DNA of 64,000 nt from Candidatus Cloacimonas sp. (lineage in GTDB: Bacteria > Cloacimonadota > Cloacimonadia > Cloacimonadales > Cloacimonadaceae). The stretch spans positions 98,702 through 162,701 of the forward strand of contig DAONFA010000003.1 in NCBI GenBank assembly GCA_035403355.1. Direction: 5' to 3'. Positions 44,314 to 52,844 of the stretch are shown here, in pieces. Within the stretch, counting starts at the first letter, position 1, and each line of letters begins with the position of its first letter. The translations under genes were made by a program, and so were the position numbers. The notes beneath the pieces were generated by a model that worked only from the letters and a program-made list of their open reading frames with translations, made no database searches and was not told the origin of the DNA.

Positions 44314-45630
44314 TTATGATAATTGGCTGTAGTAAGTGTTATTGAGTGGGTTATTGCTAATTGCAAAAGGATACAGTAAAAAGCATAATACAATAAGATT
44401 ATTCTCCAATATATTAGAAAACAAGGTTAGAGCTACTGCAATAAAAATCAATATCTGAACGATTTCATTATATTTTTTAAACATTATTTTGCTTGCATTC
44501 CATATCCCACTTACAAATATTATAAGTCCTATCCAACCCCATTTTACAATAATCAAAGCATAAGAATTTGGACCTGATACTTCTTCTCCGAATTCATCTA
44601 TATAGCCAAGTACTGGAAAAACACCATGTCCTAAGGGATAATTGAAAGATTGTTTAATTGCATAGTAAAATATTCCAACTCTATTTAATCTCAATGTATA
44701 AGCTGAACCAACACCCACTTGCCATGTTAGATTTAAATTATATAAATACATATTAATTTTGGGACCGATAAATTCTAATTCCCAGATTTGAACGAAAAAT
44801 ATATAAATACATAGAGGAATAAGTAATATTGGGAAGACATTTCGAGATTTAGACACTAAATAAGTTAATAGTAATAAAAATCCTACTAATATTCCTGTTG
44901 TTGATAAAGTTGTTGCCAGACAAATAAAATATACTATAATATGTTTATCTATCTTAAGTGAATTTTGGTAAAATCTAAAAATAATTAGGAAAATAAGAAT
45001 AAAAGCAAAACCTCCAGGTTCCCACATAAATCCACTATTCCTTCCAGCACTCCATGCATTGAAAGTATAAAAACCGCCATACCATCCTCCAAGAATTTTT
45101 TGATCAATAATAGTAGCAAAATTTAGATAAGAAGAAACCCTATAGAATAAAGGTCTAAACAATGTTTCTAATAAGAAAAAAGGTAGAGACAATACTGACA
45201 ATTTATAAAGCCATTTTTCTAGAGTAAAGAAAAATTCATCACCTAAAATAGACATTATCATATAAGCTAAGAATAACCTTAAGAACTGCATATAAAAAGC
45301 ATAAGGAAATGAGGTAACATTAAGGGAGATGCTTCTATAAAAAGCAATTATATTAATCATAAGCCATAAAATACTAAGAAATATCAAAATTCCACTAAGT
45401 TTTTTCCTCTCTAAAAAAAATATTATTGATGTATAAATAAATGCAAAGGGAATTAATAATTTACTAAATGAGAACTGCATAGGAGTAATAGCTATAAAGA
45501 AAACAAAAATATACAATATGTCTTTTGATAAAAATATATTTATTTTATGTATTAGTGTATTTTTTTTTGCATAAGGGACATAATAACCCATTGACGCAAT
45601 TGCTCTGTTATTTAAATCCATGTCTCTCAT
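44314..45630 (-). CDS. O-antigen polymerase/ligase-like membrane protein (Wzy-like)
   Basis: A 438-aa integral membrane protein with about 10-12 hydrophobic segments and a large loop near residues 300-350 (GSAYTLRLNRVGIFYYAIKQ, YPLGHGVFPVLGYIDEFGEE, GPNSYALIIVKWGWIG). That layout is typical of Wzy polymerases and WaaL-type ligases. The motif around SAGRNSGFMWEPGGFA also fits the family. It is the only full-length candidate polymerase in the locus. As is normal for Wzy, sequence conservation is low, so the call rests on topology and context. Confidence 0.78.
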   Translation of the reverse strand: MRDMDLNNRAIASMGYYVPYAKKNTLIHKINIFLSKDILYIFVFFIAITPMQFSFSKLLIPFAFIYTSIIFFLERKKLSGILIFLSILWLMINIIAFYRSISLNVTSFPYAFYMQFLRLFLAYMIMSILGDEFFFTLEKWLYKLSVLSLPFFLLETLFRPLFYRVSSYLNFATIIDQKILGGWYGGFYTFNAWSAGRNSGFMWEPGGFAFILIFLIIFRFYQNSLKIDKHIIVYFICLATTLSTTGILVGFLLLLTYLVSKSRNVFPILLIPLCIYIFFVQIWELEFIGPKINMYLYNLNLTWQVGVGSAYTLRLNRVGIFYYAIKQSFNYPLGHGVFPVLGYIDEFGEEVSGPNSYALIIVKWGWIGLIIFVSGIWNASKIMFKKYNEIVQILIFIAVALTLFSNILENNLIVLCFLLYPFAISNNPLNNTYYSQLS

Positions 45631-45694
45631 AATATTAGTTGCACTCTCATTAATTAATTATTAATATACTGTTTATTAATGTCTTCATATATTT

Positions 45695-45994
45695 TTATGT
45701 ATATCGTAACACCATATCATTGCAGTATCTTAAACAATAAGTACTGTTTCTATTATTACAACTATGTTCCTTATATTGATAATGAGTAATCAAAAATGCA
45801 AGCACAATACTAAAGGGTAATTTTAAGTTTCTGCATATCAATATTAAAGTTATGGTAACTAACATAATACCTATCATATTAATAATCAGATTAGGAAAAT
45901 ATGTATTGATAGATAAATGTGATAAAAATAATACAATAGGAATAGACCATAATATCAGCTTGTTGTCCTGTTTTATAAATTGGGAATATTCCAT
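45695..45994 (-). CDS. Small membrane protein, possibly a truncated gene
   Basis: A 99-aa frame starting 2 bp after the nucleotidyltransferase stop. Residues about 14-75 form two to three hydrophobic segments (LILWSIPIVLFLSHLSINTYF, LIINMIGIMLVTITLILIC, FSIVLAFLITHY), followed by a polar, Cys/Asn-rich tail (CNNRNSTYCLRYC) that does not look like a natural membrane-protein end. It may be the N-terminal stump of a larger membrane protein such as another polymerase. Family not recognised. Confidence 0.45.
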   Translation of the reverse strand: MEYSQFIKQDNKLILWSIPIVLFLSHLSINTYFPNLIINMIGIMLVTITLILICRNLKLPFSIVLAFLITHYQYKEHSCNNRNSTYCLRYCNDMVLRYT

Positions 45995-45996
45995 AA

Positions 45997-47055
45997 TTAT
46001 TTAATCCTTGCCTGTTTCAAAAATTCATCCCAATTACCCATATCAGTCCAACTCTCTTTACTCACAGGAAAAACGCCAACTCTCCTTTTCTGTTCCATTA
46101 ACAATTTAATTAAATCCGTAATATGAAAGAGCTTATTTTCTGGAATATATTTAAAAACACTTGGCTCCAAGATATATAAGCCACTGTTTATTTTGTAATA
46201 ATATTCCGGTTTTTCATTAATCTCTATCAGTTGACCTTCATTATTTGTTTCCAGAACTCCATAAGGGATGCTGGATTGCATTATCGCTGCTACAATAGTT
46301 ATTTCATTCTTACTTTCTTTATGAAAATCCAATATATTAGCATAATCATCATCAATAAGAATATCGCAATTGCTTACAAAGAAAGTAGAATCAATGAACT
46401 TTCTTGCCAATTTGATACTTCCAGCAGTCCCTAAAAATTCTTTTTCTTCAATATAGTGTATATTGTAATTATGATTATTAAGTGAATTTAAATAATATTT
46501 GATCATATCTGATTTGTAATTTACCGAAATATAGAAGTTCTCACACTGGTATTCCAGAAAACTATCTATTATTTGTTCCAGAATTGTTTTTTCCCCAATT
46601 GGGATTAATGCTTTCGGAAAGACATTTGTTAAGGGCTTTAACCGTGAGCCAATACCTCCAGCCATTATTACCACTGGTAGATTGATATTTCCCTTCTTTA
46701 GCTTTTCCTGTTCTTTAAAAATATCTTCCCAAAAAACTACATCTGTTATCTTTCCCTCGGTAGATATAATGGGCATATATTCATTCCGTCTTTGTAACAT
46801 TCTCTGTTTTATCTGCTCAATATTATCTGTTTCTGAAACAACTACAGCATAATCCCTAAGGATTGTTTTAATTTCAGTGTTTAGATCTATCCCTCTAATA
46901 ATAGCTCTCTGAAGATCTCCAATGCTTAACATACTATAATATTTATCATTTTCTATTACTATTAGGAGTTTTTTATTAATTCTATCCATCTGCCTTAATG
47001 CTGAAGCAATAGTGTCCTTCAATCCGATGGTAAGATCTTTAATTTTATTATTCAT
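45997..47055 (-). CDS. CBS-domain sugar-phosphate nucleotidyltransferase (PtmE-like)
   Basis: 352 aa. Two CBS motifs fill residues about 8-118 (TIASALRQMDRINKKLLIVI, MLSIGDLQRAIIRG, EYMPIISTEGKI), followed by a nucleotidyltransferase domain with the activation loop VVIMAGGIGSRLKPLTNVFPKAL (129-151), VSNCDILIDDD and GSIKLARKF. This fusion is known from PtmE-type enzymes that make GDP-glucosamine for legionaminic acid, and from related sugar activators. Here it likely makes the nucleotide sugar used by the LegB/LegC enzymes upstream. It overlaps the upstream LpxD-like gene by 4 bp. Confidence 0.83.
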   Translation of the reverse strand: MNNKIKDLTIGLKDTIASALRQMDRINKKLLIVIENDKYYSMLSIGDLQRAIIRGIDLNTEIKTILRDYAVVVSETDNIEQIKQRMLQRRNEYMPIISTEGKITDVVFWEDIFKEQEKLKKGNINLPVVIMAGGIGSRLKPLTNVFPKALIPIGEKTILEQIIDSFLEYQCENFYISVNYKSDMIKYYLNSLNNHNYNIHYIEEKEFLGTAGSIKLARKFIDSTFFVSNCDILIDDDYANILDFHKESKNEITIVAAIMQSSIPYGVLETNNEGQLIEINEKPEYYYKINSGLYILEPSVFKYIPENKLFHITDLIKLLMEQKRRVGVFPVSKESWTDMGNWDEFLKQARIK

Positions 47056-47969
47056 CTTTTCTTTAAAAACTTAGCTGGGTTGCCTACCCATACTTCATTT
47101 GAAGGTATATCACCTAAAACAACTGAACCCATTCCTATTATAACATTATCACCAATTTTAGTTTGTTCTCTGATAATTACTTGTGAATAAATTGTGGAAT
47201 TCCTCCCGATAGAAACAGAGCCATTCAACATTGTTGAACCGGTTATTAATACATTTTCTTCAAGTTTACAGTTATGAGCAATAAAACATAAGGCATTGAT
47301 TTTTGTTCCTTGACCTATGAAAGTATCTGATAAAGAACCCCTTGCAATAGAACAATTAGCACCGATAACAACATTATCTTCTATTATTAATCTTCCTAAA
47401 TGAGGAAAAGTAAAAAGGTTACCAATTTCATCCCTATAACAACCCAGTCCAACTGTTCCCAAAACAGATCCTGAATATATTATTACATTATCTCCGATAA
47501 TAACATCATTTTCTATTGTAACTGAATTATGTATGATAGAATTCCTTCCTATAATACATTTACCAATAATTGCATTTGGGCCAATATAAACTGTTTTATC
47601 TATTTGCGCTTTATTAGAAATTATTGATGTAGGGTGTATATATGCTTTATAAGTGTTTATAAAAAAATGATTACCTATCATAGCAATAGCATTTCTTGGT
47701 GATTTAACGACAATTTGGACAATACCTTTTTGTTGCATTATCTCTGTATAACTTACGGACGCGTCAGTAATAATAGCAGAAGAATTTGTTTGCTCAGCTC
47801 TTGTTTGTTTATTAAGTGCCGAAGGATTTACCCAATCTAACTTATTTAAATCCATATTATCTAAAGAGGCAATTCCATTTACTTTTATATTTTTGATATC
47901 TCCATTTACTGTTACAATTTCTTGCTTCAGTAAATCTATTATTTCTATTAATGATATAATTTTAGACAT
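47052..47969 (-). CDS. LpxD-like left-handed beta-helix N-acyltransferase
   Basis: 305 aa. An N-terminal LpxD-type domain (residues 1-95, with LDWVNPSALNKQTRAEQTNSSAIIT) precedes hexapeptide repeats from about residue 105 (YIGPNAIIGKCIIGRNSIIH through VWVGNPAKFLKKR). A conserved-type His in HLGRLIIEDNVVIGANC and FIAHNCKLEENV is the likely catalytic or base region. True LpxD would be in a lipid A operon; here, next to LegB/LegC, it more likely acylates the new 4-amino group of a dideoxy sugar. The acyl donor is unknown. Confidence 0.78.
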   Translation of the reverse strand: MSKIISLIEIIDLLKQEIVTVNGDIKNIKVNGIASLDNMDLNKLDWVNPSALNKQTRAEQTNSSAIITDASVSYTEIMQQKGIVQIVVKSPRNAIAMIGNHFFINTYKAYIHPTSIISNKAQIDKTVYIGPNAIIGKCIIGRNSIIHNSVTIENDVIIGDNVIIYSGSVLGTVGLGCYRDEIGNLFTFPHLGRLIIEDNVVIGANCSIARGSLSDTFIGQGTKINALCFIAHNCKLEENVLITGSTMLNGSVSIGRNSTIYSQVIIREQTKIGDNVIIGMGSVVLGDIPSNEVWVGNPAKFLKKR

Positions 47970-47979
47970 TTATACTCCT

Positions 47980-49305
47980 CTATCCCATTGTATATTCGGG
48001 AAATTCATCAGGATTAAAAAGTAATTCTTTAGGTATATGTTCTCTATTATAATAATGCTTATAGACGGCATTATAAATATTTACGAGTTTATCCATATTA
48101 GCTTTGTTATCATACTCTCTTTCAATAAAGACCTTTGAATTCGCTAACATTTTTTCAACAAGTTCAGGTTCTTTCATCACTCTAAGCATATTTTTAGCTA
48201 ATGAATTAACATCGTCAATCTCACTAATTAAAACTGCCTCACCATATTTATTAAGAAAAGGAGTGCCGGTTGTCTTATAGGTAATAACTGGAAATCCAAG
48301 TATCATAGCTTCTATAATAGTTCCTGATATTACATCAAGTTTTACAGGTAACACAGCATACTTTGCTTGTTGAATATGCTTGTGCATATCAGATTGTTTA
48401 ATAAAATATTCCGTAAATTCGATATTATCTTTTAATCGTAATTCCTCAATCATTTTGTCCAGAAATTTACGATAATCTGCAGCACACTTCCCAACTATAT
48501 TTAAAGTAACTTCAGGAAATTCTTTTTTTACCAATTTAAGTGCTTGGATAGTATCCTCTACCCCTTTTTTCTTTGTAACACCGGCAGCAAAGAAGACAAA
48601 ATCATATTTCTTAGCTATATTATCTATTGTTTTGGGATGTTTAAAAGGGAAAGTATAATGAAATATTATGGCTTCAGGGTTATTACGCAAAACCATATTC
48701 CTATGCATTAGTCCATTACAGCAAAAGTACTTTATTTTTTTATGTATTCTCAACTCTAAATCCCAACGATATTGATCTACATCTCCGCTGAGTTTTTCCC
48801 TAAGGGGATTTGTATAAACAGTTTGAGCTGTAAGCATTAACGGTAAATTATTAATATCCAAAGCAGATATAGAATAATAAGGATTTTCAGCACCTACCAA
48901 ATTTACAATATCTGGTTTAATATCCTTCAAAAATTGGTTTATTAAATATCTATTATGATAGTATTTTGGTCTCTTCACATTAAAGAAGCGCCTATATATC
49001 TTAATTATTAGAATATCATCATCTGGTCTAAAAAAGTGATAGTGTATATTATTATAGCTAAAGCTGTATTTAAACTTTTTTAGATTTTTATGTGGAGATA
49101 TAATATGAATTTCTATATCATTCCGTTTTTCAAACTCATAAATAAGATTCGTTACCCAAGGAGCATAGTCAAATAATTGTTTATTTCGCTTATTTAAAAT
49201 CTTACGAATATAATTCTCAATCTTACATCCCGATAATGGTAGCTTTTCTCTAACTTCTGGATTAGAAAAGTGGCATATCAAAGCAACTTTTAGTTGTTTA
49301 TTCAT
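47980..49305 (-). CDS. Glycosyltransferase family 4 (GT-B)
   Basis: About 441 aa from the ATG at 49305 (MNKQLKVALICHFSNPEVREK), preferred because it follows an AGAGG-like site; a frame to 49326 would lie inside the PIG-L gene. The C-terminal domain has FVFFAAGVTKKKGVEDTIQALKL, VTLNIVGKCAADYRKFLD and the donor-site stretch LPVKLDVISGTIIEAMILGFPVITYKTTGTP. The N-terminal half is longer than average. It is probably coupled to the PIG-L deacetylase through a short overlap. Sugar specificity unknown. Confidence 0.82.
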   Translation of the reverse strand: MNKQLKVALICHFSNPEVREKLPLSGCKIENYIRKILNKRNKQLFDYAPWVTNLIYEFEKRNDIEIHIISPHKNLKKFKYSFSYNNIHYHFFRPDDDILIIKIYRRFFNVKRPKYYHNRYLINQFLKDIKPDIVNLVGAENPYYSISALDINNLPLMLTAQTVYTNPLREKLSGDVDQYRWDLELRIHKKIKYFCCNGLMHRNMVLRNNPEAIIFHYTFPFKHPKTIDNIAKKYDFVFFAAGVTKKKGVEDTIQALKLVKKEFPEVTLNIVGKCAADYRKFLDKMIEELRLKDNIEFTEYFIKQSDMHKHIQQAKYAVLPVKLDVISGTIIEAMILGFPVITYKTTGTPFLNKYGEAVLISEIDDVNSLAKNMLRVMKEPELVEKMLANSKVFIEREYDNKANMDKLVNIYNAVYKHYYNREHIPKELLFNPDEFPEYTMG

Positions 49306-49958
49306 CAAAACCTCTGAAAAATACACATAAACGCTTCCGCATACTTTACGCCGATTCTTGAACCCCGAAAAGCTGCTAAACCTTTTATAGCATGAGCACT
49401 TCTCGGTAAAGGATCAGGCATTATCTCTGTTTCATATATCTTCATTATTTCAATTTTTGTATCCAGATAATCAGTAATATCAACAAATGTATTGGGAATA
49501 AATGCATTTTCCGCTAAGGCAGGGGCAAATTCAGTTTCTGATAGGGTTTCGAACATATAAATTCCTTTAATGAATGGAGCTCTAAAACTTTTAGTCGAAG
49601 ATATCAAAGCGTTAAAAATAGTCCTATGATCAGAATGAACATCACTCCTATTAGGAGCAAATATAATTTCGGCATTTGATTTTATAATAAATTTACTCAT
49701 TGATCCAATTATATCATTTAGTTTAATTTGATCTATCTCTGTTTCAGGCAAGCTCATCCGGTATATAGCTTTGAAACCATAAATTCTATTAACCTTTTCA
49801 ATAATCAAAGATTGTTGAGAATTTCCATCGGTAATGAACATACAGTTAACTGAGTGGCCTTTTTCCTTTAACTTTAGTATAGTGCCACCACAACCAAGAG
49901 TTTCATCATCCGGATGAACAGATATAATCAATATATTCACAATTATAAATCCTAACAA
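49305..49958 (-). CDS. PIG-L/LmbE-type N-deacetylase
   Basis: 217 aa, or about 211 aa if the GTG at codon 7 is used. The zinc motif HPDDETLGCGGTI lies near residues 15-27, and the distal metal site is NRSDVHSDHRTIFNAL with the H-x-x-H pattern. The family removes N-acetyl groups from GlcNAc-type sugars. Between a glycosyltransferase and LegC, it may free an amine on a nucleotide sugar or lipid-linked sugar so that the LpxD-like enzyme can attach another acyl group. That order of steps is inferred. Confidence 0.85.
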   Translation of the reverse strand: MLGFIIVNILIISVHPDDETLGCGGTILKLKEKGHSVNCMFITDGNSQQSLIIEKVNRIYGFKAIYRMSLPETEIDQIKLNDIIGSMSKFIIKSNAEIIFAPNRSDVHSDHRTIFNALISSTKSFRAPFIKGIYMFETLSETEFAPALAENAFIPNTFVDITDYLDTKIEIMKIYETEIMPDPLPRSAHAIKGLAAFRGSRIGVKYAEAFMCIFQRF

Positions 49959-50010
49959 TGCATTATGCTTTTAGATATCTATATTGAAATATTGGATATA
50001 ACACATAACC

Positions 50011-51291
50011 TTATAAATGAATTCCGAATCCACTTGGAATATTAATTAATCGCTCCTCAATTTCTATTGCTAAGGGTATTTCAGCTTTCAAGCATTGGCT
50101 AAACATTTTAAGTTTATTCATCAAAATCCAGGCAGGACGGCACATAACTTTTTGTGAATTTACCTGTTCAAGGAAAGCATCTCTTTCTTCGATATTTTTT
50201 AGGAGAATAGCATTAAGCCAATAATTAGAAATACAATCTTTGGGTTCTGTAATAAATTCTATATCCGCAATTGTTTTAAAATAGTCCTGATAAATTTGGG
50301 CTGTTTCTCTTTTGCTTTTAAGAATTTCCGGTAACATTTCCATTTGAGCACAACCCAAAGCAGCATTAATATTTGGCAAACGATAATTGTAGCCAATCAT
50401 ATCGTGTTCAAATTTCCAGGGATGTGCTTTTTTGGCAGTTGTGGTAATATGTTTTGCCAGAGGACCAAGTTGATCGGCATCAGTTAAAATCATTCCTCCC
50501 CCACCTGTAGTTATGGTCTTATTGCCATTAAAACTCAATATTCCCAATTTCCCGAAGGTTCCTGTATGTTTTCCTTTATAGTAACTTCCAATTGATTCTG
50601 CAGCATCTTCTACAACGGGAATATGATAGCGGTTGCAAATCTCTACGATTTGATCAATTTTGCAGGAATGACCAAAAGTGTGCATAGGAACGCATGCGGT
50701 AATCTTCTTCTGTCCACGAATTTTCACAAATTTACTCGAATTATCTTCAAACGATCCCTGTAATTCCTCTATTTGTGATAATTTGTATAAATTCGTGGAC
50801 TCTTGATCTTGTGATAATTTGTGTAAATTTGTGGACACATTAACTTCTTTTAGATAACAGGCATCATCTTGAATAATTGTATTTGCAGATAACCAAAGTT
50901 CTAATGAATCAGGAGACATACCTAAGGTCTCAGGATCAATATCTACAAAAATTGGCTCTGCACCACAATAAGTTATAGCATTACAAGTGGCTATAAAAGT
51001 AAGCGGTTGTGTTATTACAAGATCACCTTGATCAACACCTGCAAGTTTTAAAGCAATATGCAAAGCAGAAGTTCCATTCACTGTAGCAATAGCATATTTT
51101 GCACCGGTAAAATCCTTGATCATCTCTTCAAAACGATCCACATATTTACCAACGGAAGAAACAAAAGTGCTTTCTATGCAGTCCAGAACATACTTTTTCT
51201 CATTACCACCAAAATAGGGTTCATGAAGGGGGATGAGATCTCTATTGGGATAGAGGGAACGAATGAAGTCAATTATTAGTTGATAGTTCAC
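50011..51291 (-). CDS. legC: LegC-type sugar aminotransferase with in-frame repeat insert
   Basis: A 426-aa PLP-dependent aminotransferase of the DegT/DnrJ/EryC1 family, LegC group. It begins IPLHEPYFGGNEKKYV, and the PLP lysine is K258 in SFNGNKTITTGGGGM, with VVEDAAESIGSYYKG before it. LegC adds an amine to C4 of a 4-keto-6-deoxy sugar. Residues about 152-194 (STNLHKLSQ, STNLYKLSQ ... SSKFVKIRGQK) are not family sequence: they are translated repeat DNA (50706-50840) found elsewhere only between genes. Without them the length is close to the usual 380 aa. Function may survive if the insert loops out. Confidence 0.87.
   Translation of the reverse strand: MNYQLIIDFIRSLYPNRDLIPLHEPYFGGNEKKYVLDCIESTFVSSVGKYVDRFEEMIKDFTGAKYAIATVNGTSALHIALKLAGVDQGDLVITQPLTFIATCNAITYCGAEPIFVDIDPETLGMSPDSLELWLSANTIIQDDACYLKEVNVSTNLHKLSQDQESTNLYKLSQIEELQGSFEDNSSKFVKIRGQKKITACVPMHTFGHSCKIDQIVEICNRYHIPVVEDAAESIGSYYKGKHTGTFGKLGILSFNGNKTITTGGGGMILTDADQLGPLAKHITTTAKKAHPWKFEHDMIGYNYRLPNINAALGCAQMEMLPEILKSKRETAQIYQDYFKTIADIEFITEPKDCISNYWLNAILLKNIEERDAFLEQVNSQKVMCRPAWILMNKLKMFSQCLKAEIPLAIEIEERLINIPSGFGIHL
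50706..50840 (-). repeat. In-frame inverted-repeat mini-element inside legC
   Basis: Two direct units of GTCCACGAATTTATACAAAT type (50765-50840) and one opposed unit (AAATTTGTGAAAATTCGTGG, 50706-50735) enclose about 35 bp. The same units bracket the GxxExxY gene at 51328 and lie before legB at 52743. Confidence 0.9.
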
Positions 51292-51293
51292 AA

Positions 51294-51332
51294 ATTAGTC
51301 CACGAATTTACACAAATTAACACGAATTTATA
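51294..51332 (+). repeat. GTCCACGAATTTACAC-family repeat (left of GxxExxY copy 9)
   Basis: AATTAGTCCACGAATTTACA then CAAATTAACACGAATTTATA, a 10-bp periodic unit. The inverted partner is at 51708-51759. Confidence 0.9.
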
Positions 51333-51717
51333 AGATTAGGCGTTTATATGTTAAACTGGGGGAACCGAAGTTTACTAATAAGCCAACTCTAAGTTTAGTG
51401 GCTTTCAAGTAGTTTAATATTTGAGAAATATGATCATTGGAGAGTTCTGAAAGGGCTTTTATTTCCACAATGATTTTCCCAAAACATAAGAAGTCAGCTT
51501 TGTAGCATTTATCTAATATTTTATCTTTATAAAAGATGCGAATCTCTTTCTCTTTTTCAAATGGTATTCCTTGATCCAAAAAATCAATAGCTAATGATTC
51601 TTGATATACAGCTTCCAGAAAACCAGGCCCCAACTCCTTATGAACATTCATACAAGCCCCAATAATCTTGTAGCATTCTTCCTTATACAAAATATTATTA
51701 TTCATACTTCGTGTCAA
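51328..51717 (-). CDS. GxxExxY protein (PD-(D/E)XK nuclease-like), copy 9
   Basis: 129 aa with G32-x-x-E35-x-x-Y38 (GFLEAVY), a D/ExK segment ADFLCFGKIIVEIKAL (here E-I-K) and HISQILNYLKA, ending LLVNFGSPSLTYKRLIL. It is most like copy 1 (12650). It sits between legC and legB, and both flanks carry inverted copies of the GTCCACGAATTTACAC repeat, the same family that invaded legC. Confidence 0.86.
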   Translation of the reverse strand: MTRSMNNNILYKEECYKIIGACMNVHKELGPGFLEAVYQESLAIDFLDQGIPFEKEKEIRIFYKDKILDKCYKADFLCFGKIIVEIKALSELSNDHISQILNYLKATKLRVGLLVNFGSPSLTYKRLIL

Positions 51718-51759
51718 TTTGTGAAAATTCGTGGACTAATTTGTGGACTCGTGGACTAA
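51708..51759 (-). repeat. GTCCACGAATTTTCAC-family repeat (right of GxxExxY copy 9)
   Basis: Minus-strand TTTAGTCCACGAGTCCACAA, ATTAGTCCACGAATTTTCAC and AAATTGACACGAAG. The first TAG (51756-51758) is the legB stop codon. Confidence 0.9.
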
Positions 51760-52733
51760 AGATTATAAATTCCTGGTTTGTATTTTCCCAGGTTTTGCGG
51801 ATTTGTAAACCACTCCACTGTTTTCTCCAATCCTTCTTTTATGCTATATTTTGGCTCAAAACCAGTTAATGCCTTTATTTTACTATTATCACACCAAAGG
51901 CGAAAGACCTCTGACTTCTCAGGTCTATTTCTTTGTTCATCAGTAACCAATTTAGCATCACTATGCATAATATCCTTGATCAATTCAAAGGTTTCTTTTA
52001 TAGAAATTTCGTAGTTGGAACCAATATTCACTGTTTCTCCAATTGCCTTATCGCATTGGGATAATAATATAAAGCCCTGGCAAATATCTTCTACATAGTT
52101 GAAATCACGAGTTGGAGATGTATCTCCTAATTTGATTTCTTTCATTCCATTGGCTATTTGAATTATAATTGTTGGTATAACAGCTCTAGCAGATTGCCTG
52201 GGACCATAAGTATTAAATGGACGCATAATAGTTAAGGGAAGTTTAAAAGCATTATAAAAACTCATCGCTATTGCATCTGCCCCAATTTTACTGGCACTAT
52301 AAGGAGATTGTGGCTGTAAAGGATGTTTTTCATCAATAGGGACATATTTGGCTGTGCCATAAACTTCACTGGTGGAAGTAACTAAAATTCTTTTAACTCC
52401 ATTATCTTTAGCTGCCTGGCATATATTTAAAGTCCCTTTTACATTTGTCTCTATATAACTTTCTGGTGCAATATAAGAATAAGGGATAGCTATTAAAGCT
52501 GCTAAATGAAAAATAACATCTATGCCTTTGCTAATTTCTCTACAATAATTAGGGTCTCTTACATCTCCGCATACAATTTCCAAATTTGAGCTTGGTTTTA
52601 TATCTTCCAACCAACCCCAATAATTAAAAGAATTATATTGAGCTAAAGCTCTCACCTGGTAGCCATCTTTTAGTAATGCTTCAGTAAGATGGGAACCGAT
52701 AAAACCATCAGCACCGGTAACAAGAACTTTCAT
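51756..52733 (-). CDS. legB: LegB-type nucleotide-sugar 4,6-dehydratase
   Basis: 325 aa from the ATG at 52733 (AGGAAAAT just upstream); a frame to 52754 would begin in repeat DNA. An extended SDR with VTGADGFIGS (5-14), TSTSEVYG (119-126) and Tyr145/Lys149 in SPYSASKIGADAIAMSF. RPFNTYGPRQSARAVIPTII is typical of the LegB/RmlB-like group acting on nucleotide-HexNAc. It makes the 4-keto-6-deoxy substrate for LegC. The pair lacks a nonulosonate synthase in this window, so the end product may be a 4-amino-4,6-dideoxy hexosamine. Confidence 0.88.
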   Translation of the reverse strand: MKVLVTGADGFIGSHLTEALLKDGYQVRALAQYNSFNYWGWLEDIKPSSNLEIVCGDVRDPNYCREISKGIDVIFHLAALIAIPYSYIAPESYIETNVKGTLNICQAAKDNGVKRILVTSTSEVYGTAKYVPIDEKHPLQPQSPYSASKIGADAIAMSFYNAFKLPLTIMRPFNTYGPRQSARAVIPTIIIQIANGMKEIKLGDTSPTRDFNYVEDICQGFILLSQCDKAIGETVNIGSNYEISIKETFELIKDIMHSDAKLVTDEQRNRPEKSEVFRLWCDNSKIKALTGFEPKYSIKEGLEKTVEWFTNPQNLGKYKPGIYNL

Positions 52734-52742
52734 ATTTTCCTT

Positions 52743-52780
52743 TCTTCTGTCCACGAATTTTCACTAATTAGCACGAATTA
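52743..52780 (+). repeat. GTCCACGAATTTTCAC repeat upstream of legB
   Basis: TTCTTCTGTCCACGAATTTTC then ACTAATTAGCACGAATTA. The first 20 bp or so also form the edge of the in-frame insert in legC (50706-50728). Confidence 0.88.
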
Positions 52781-52844
52781 TTTGAATTATAATAATCTAA
52801 AGTATATTGTAATCCATTTCCGCTTTTTAAGTAATTTAACCCTC

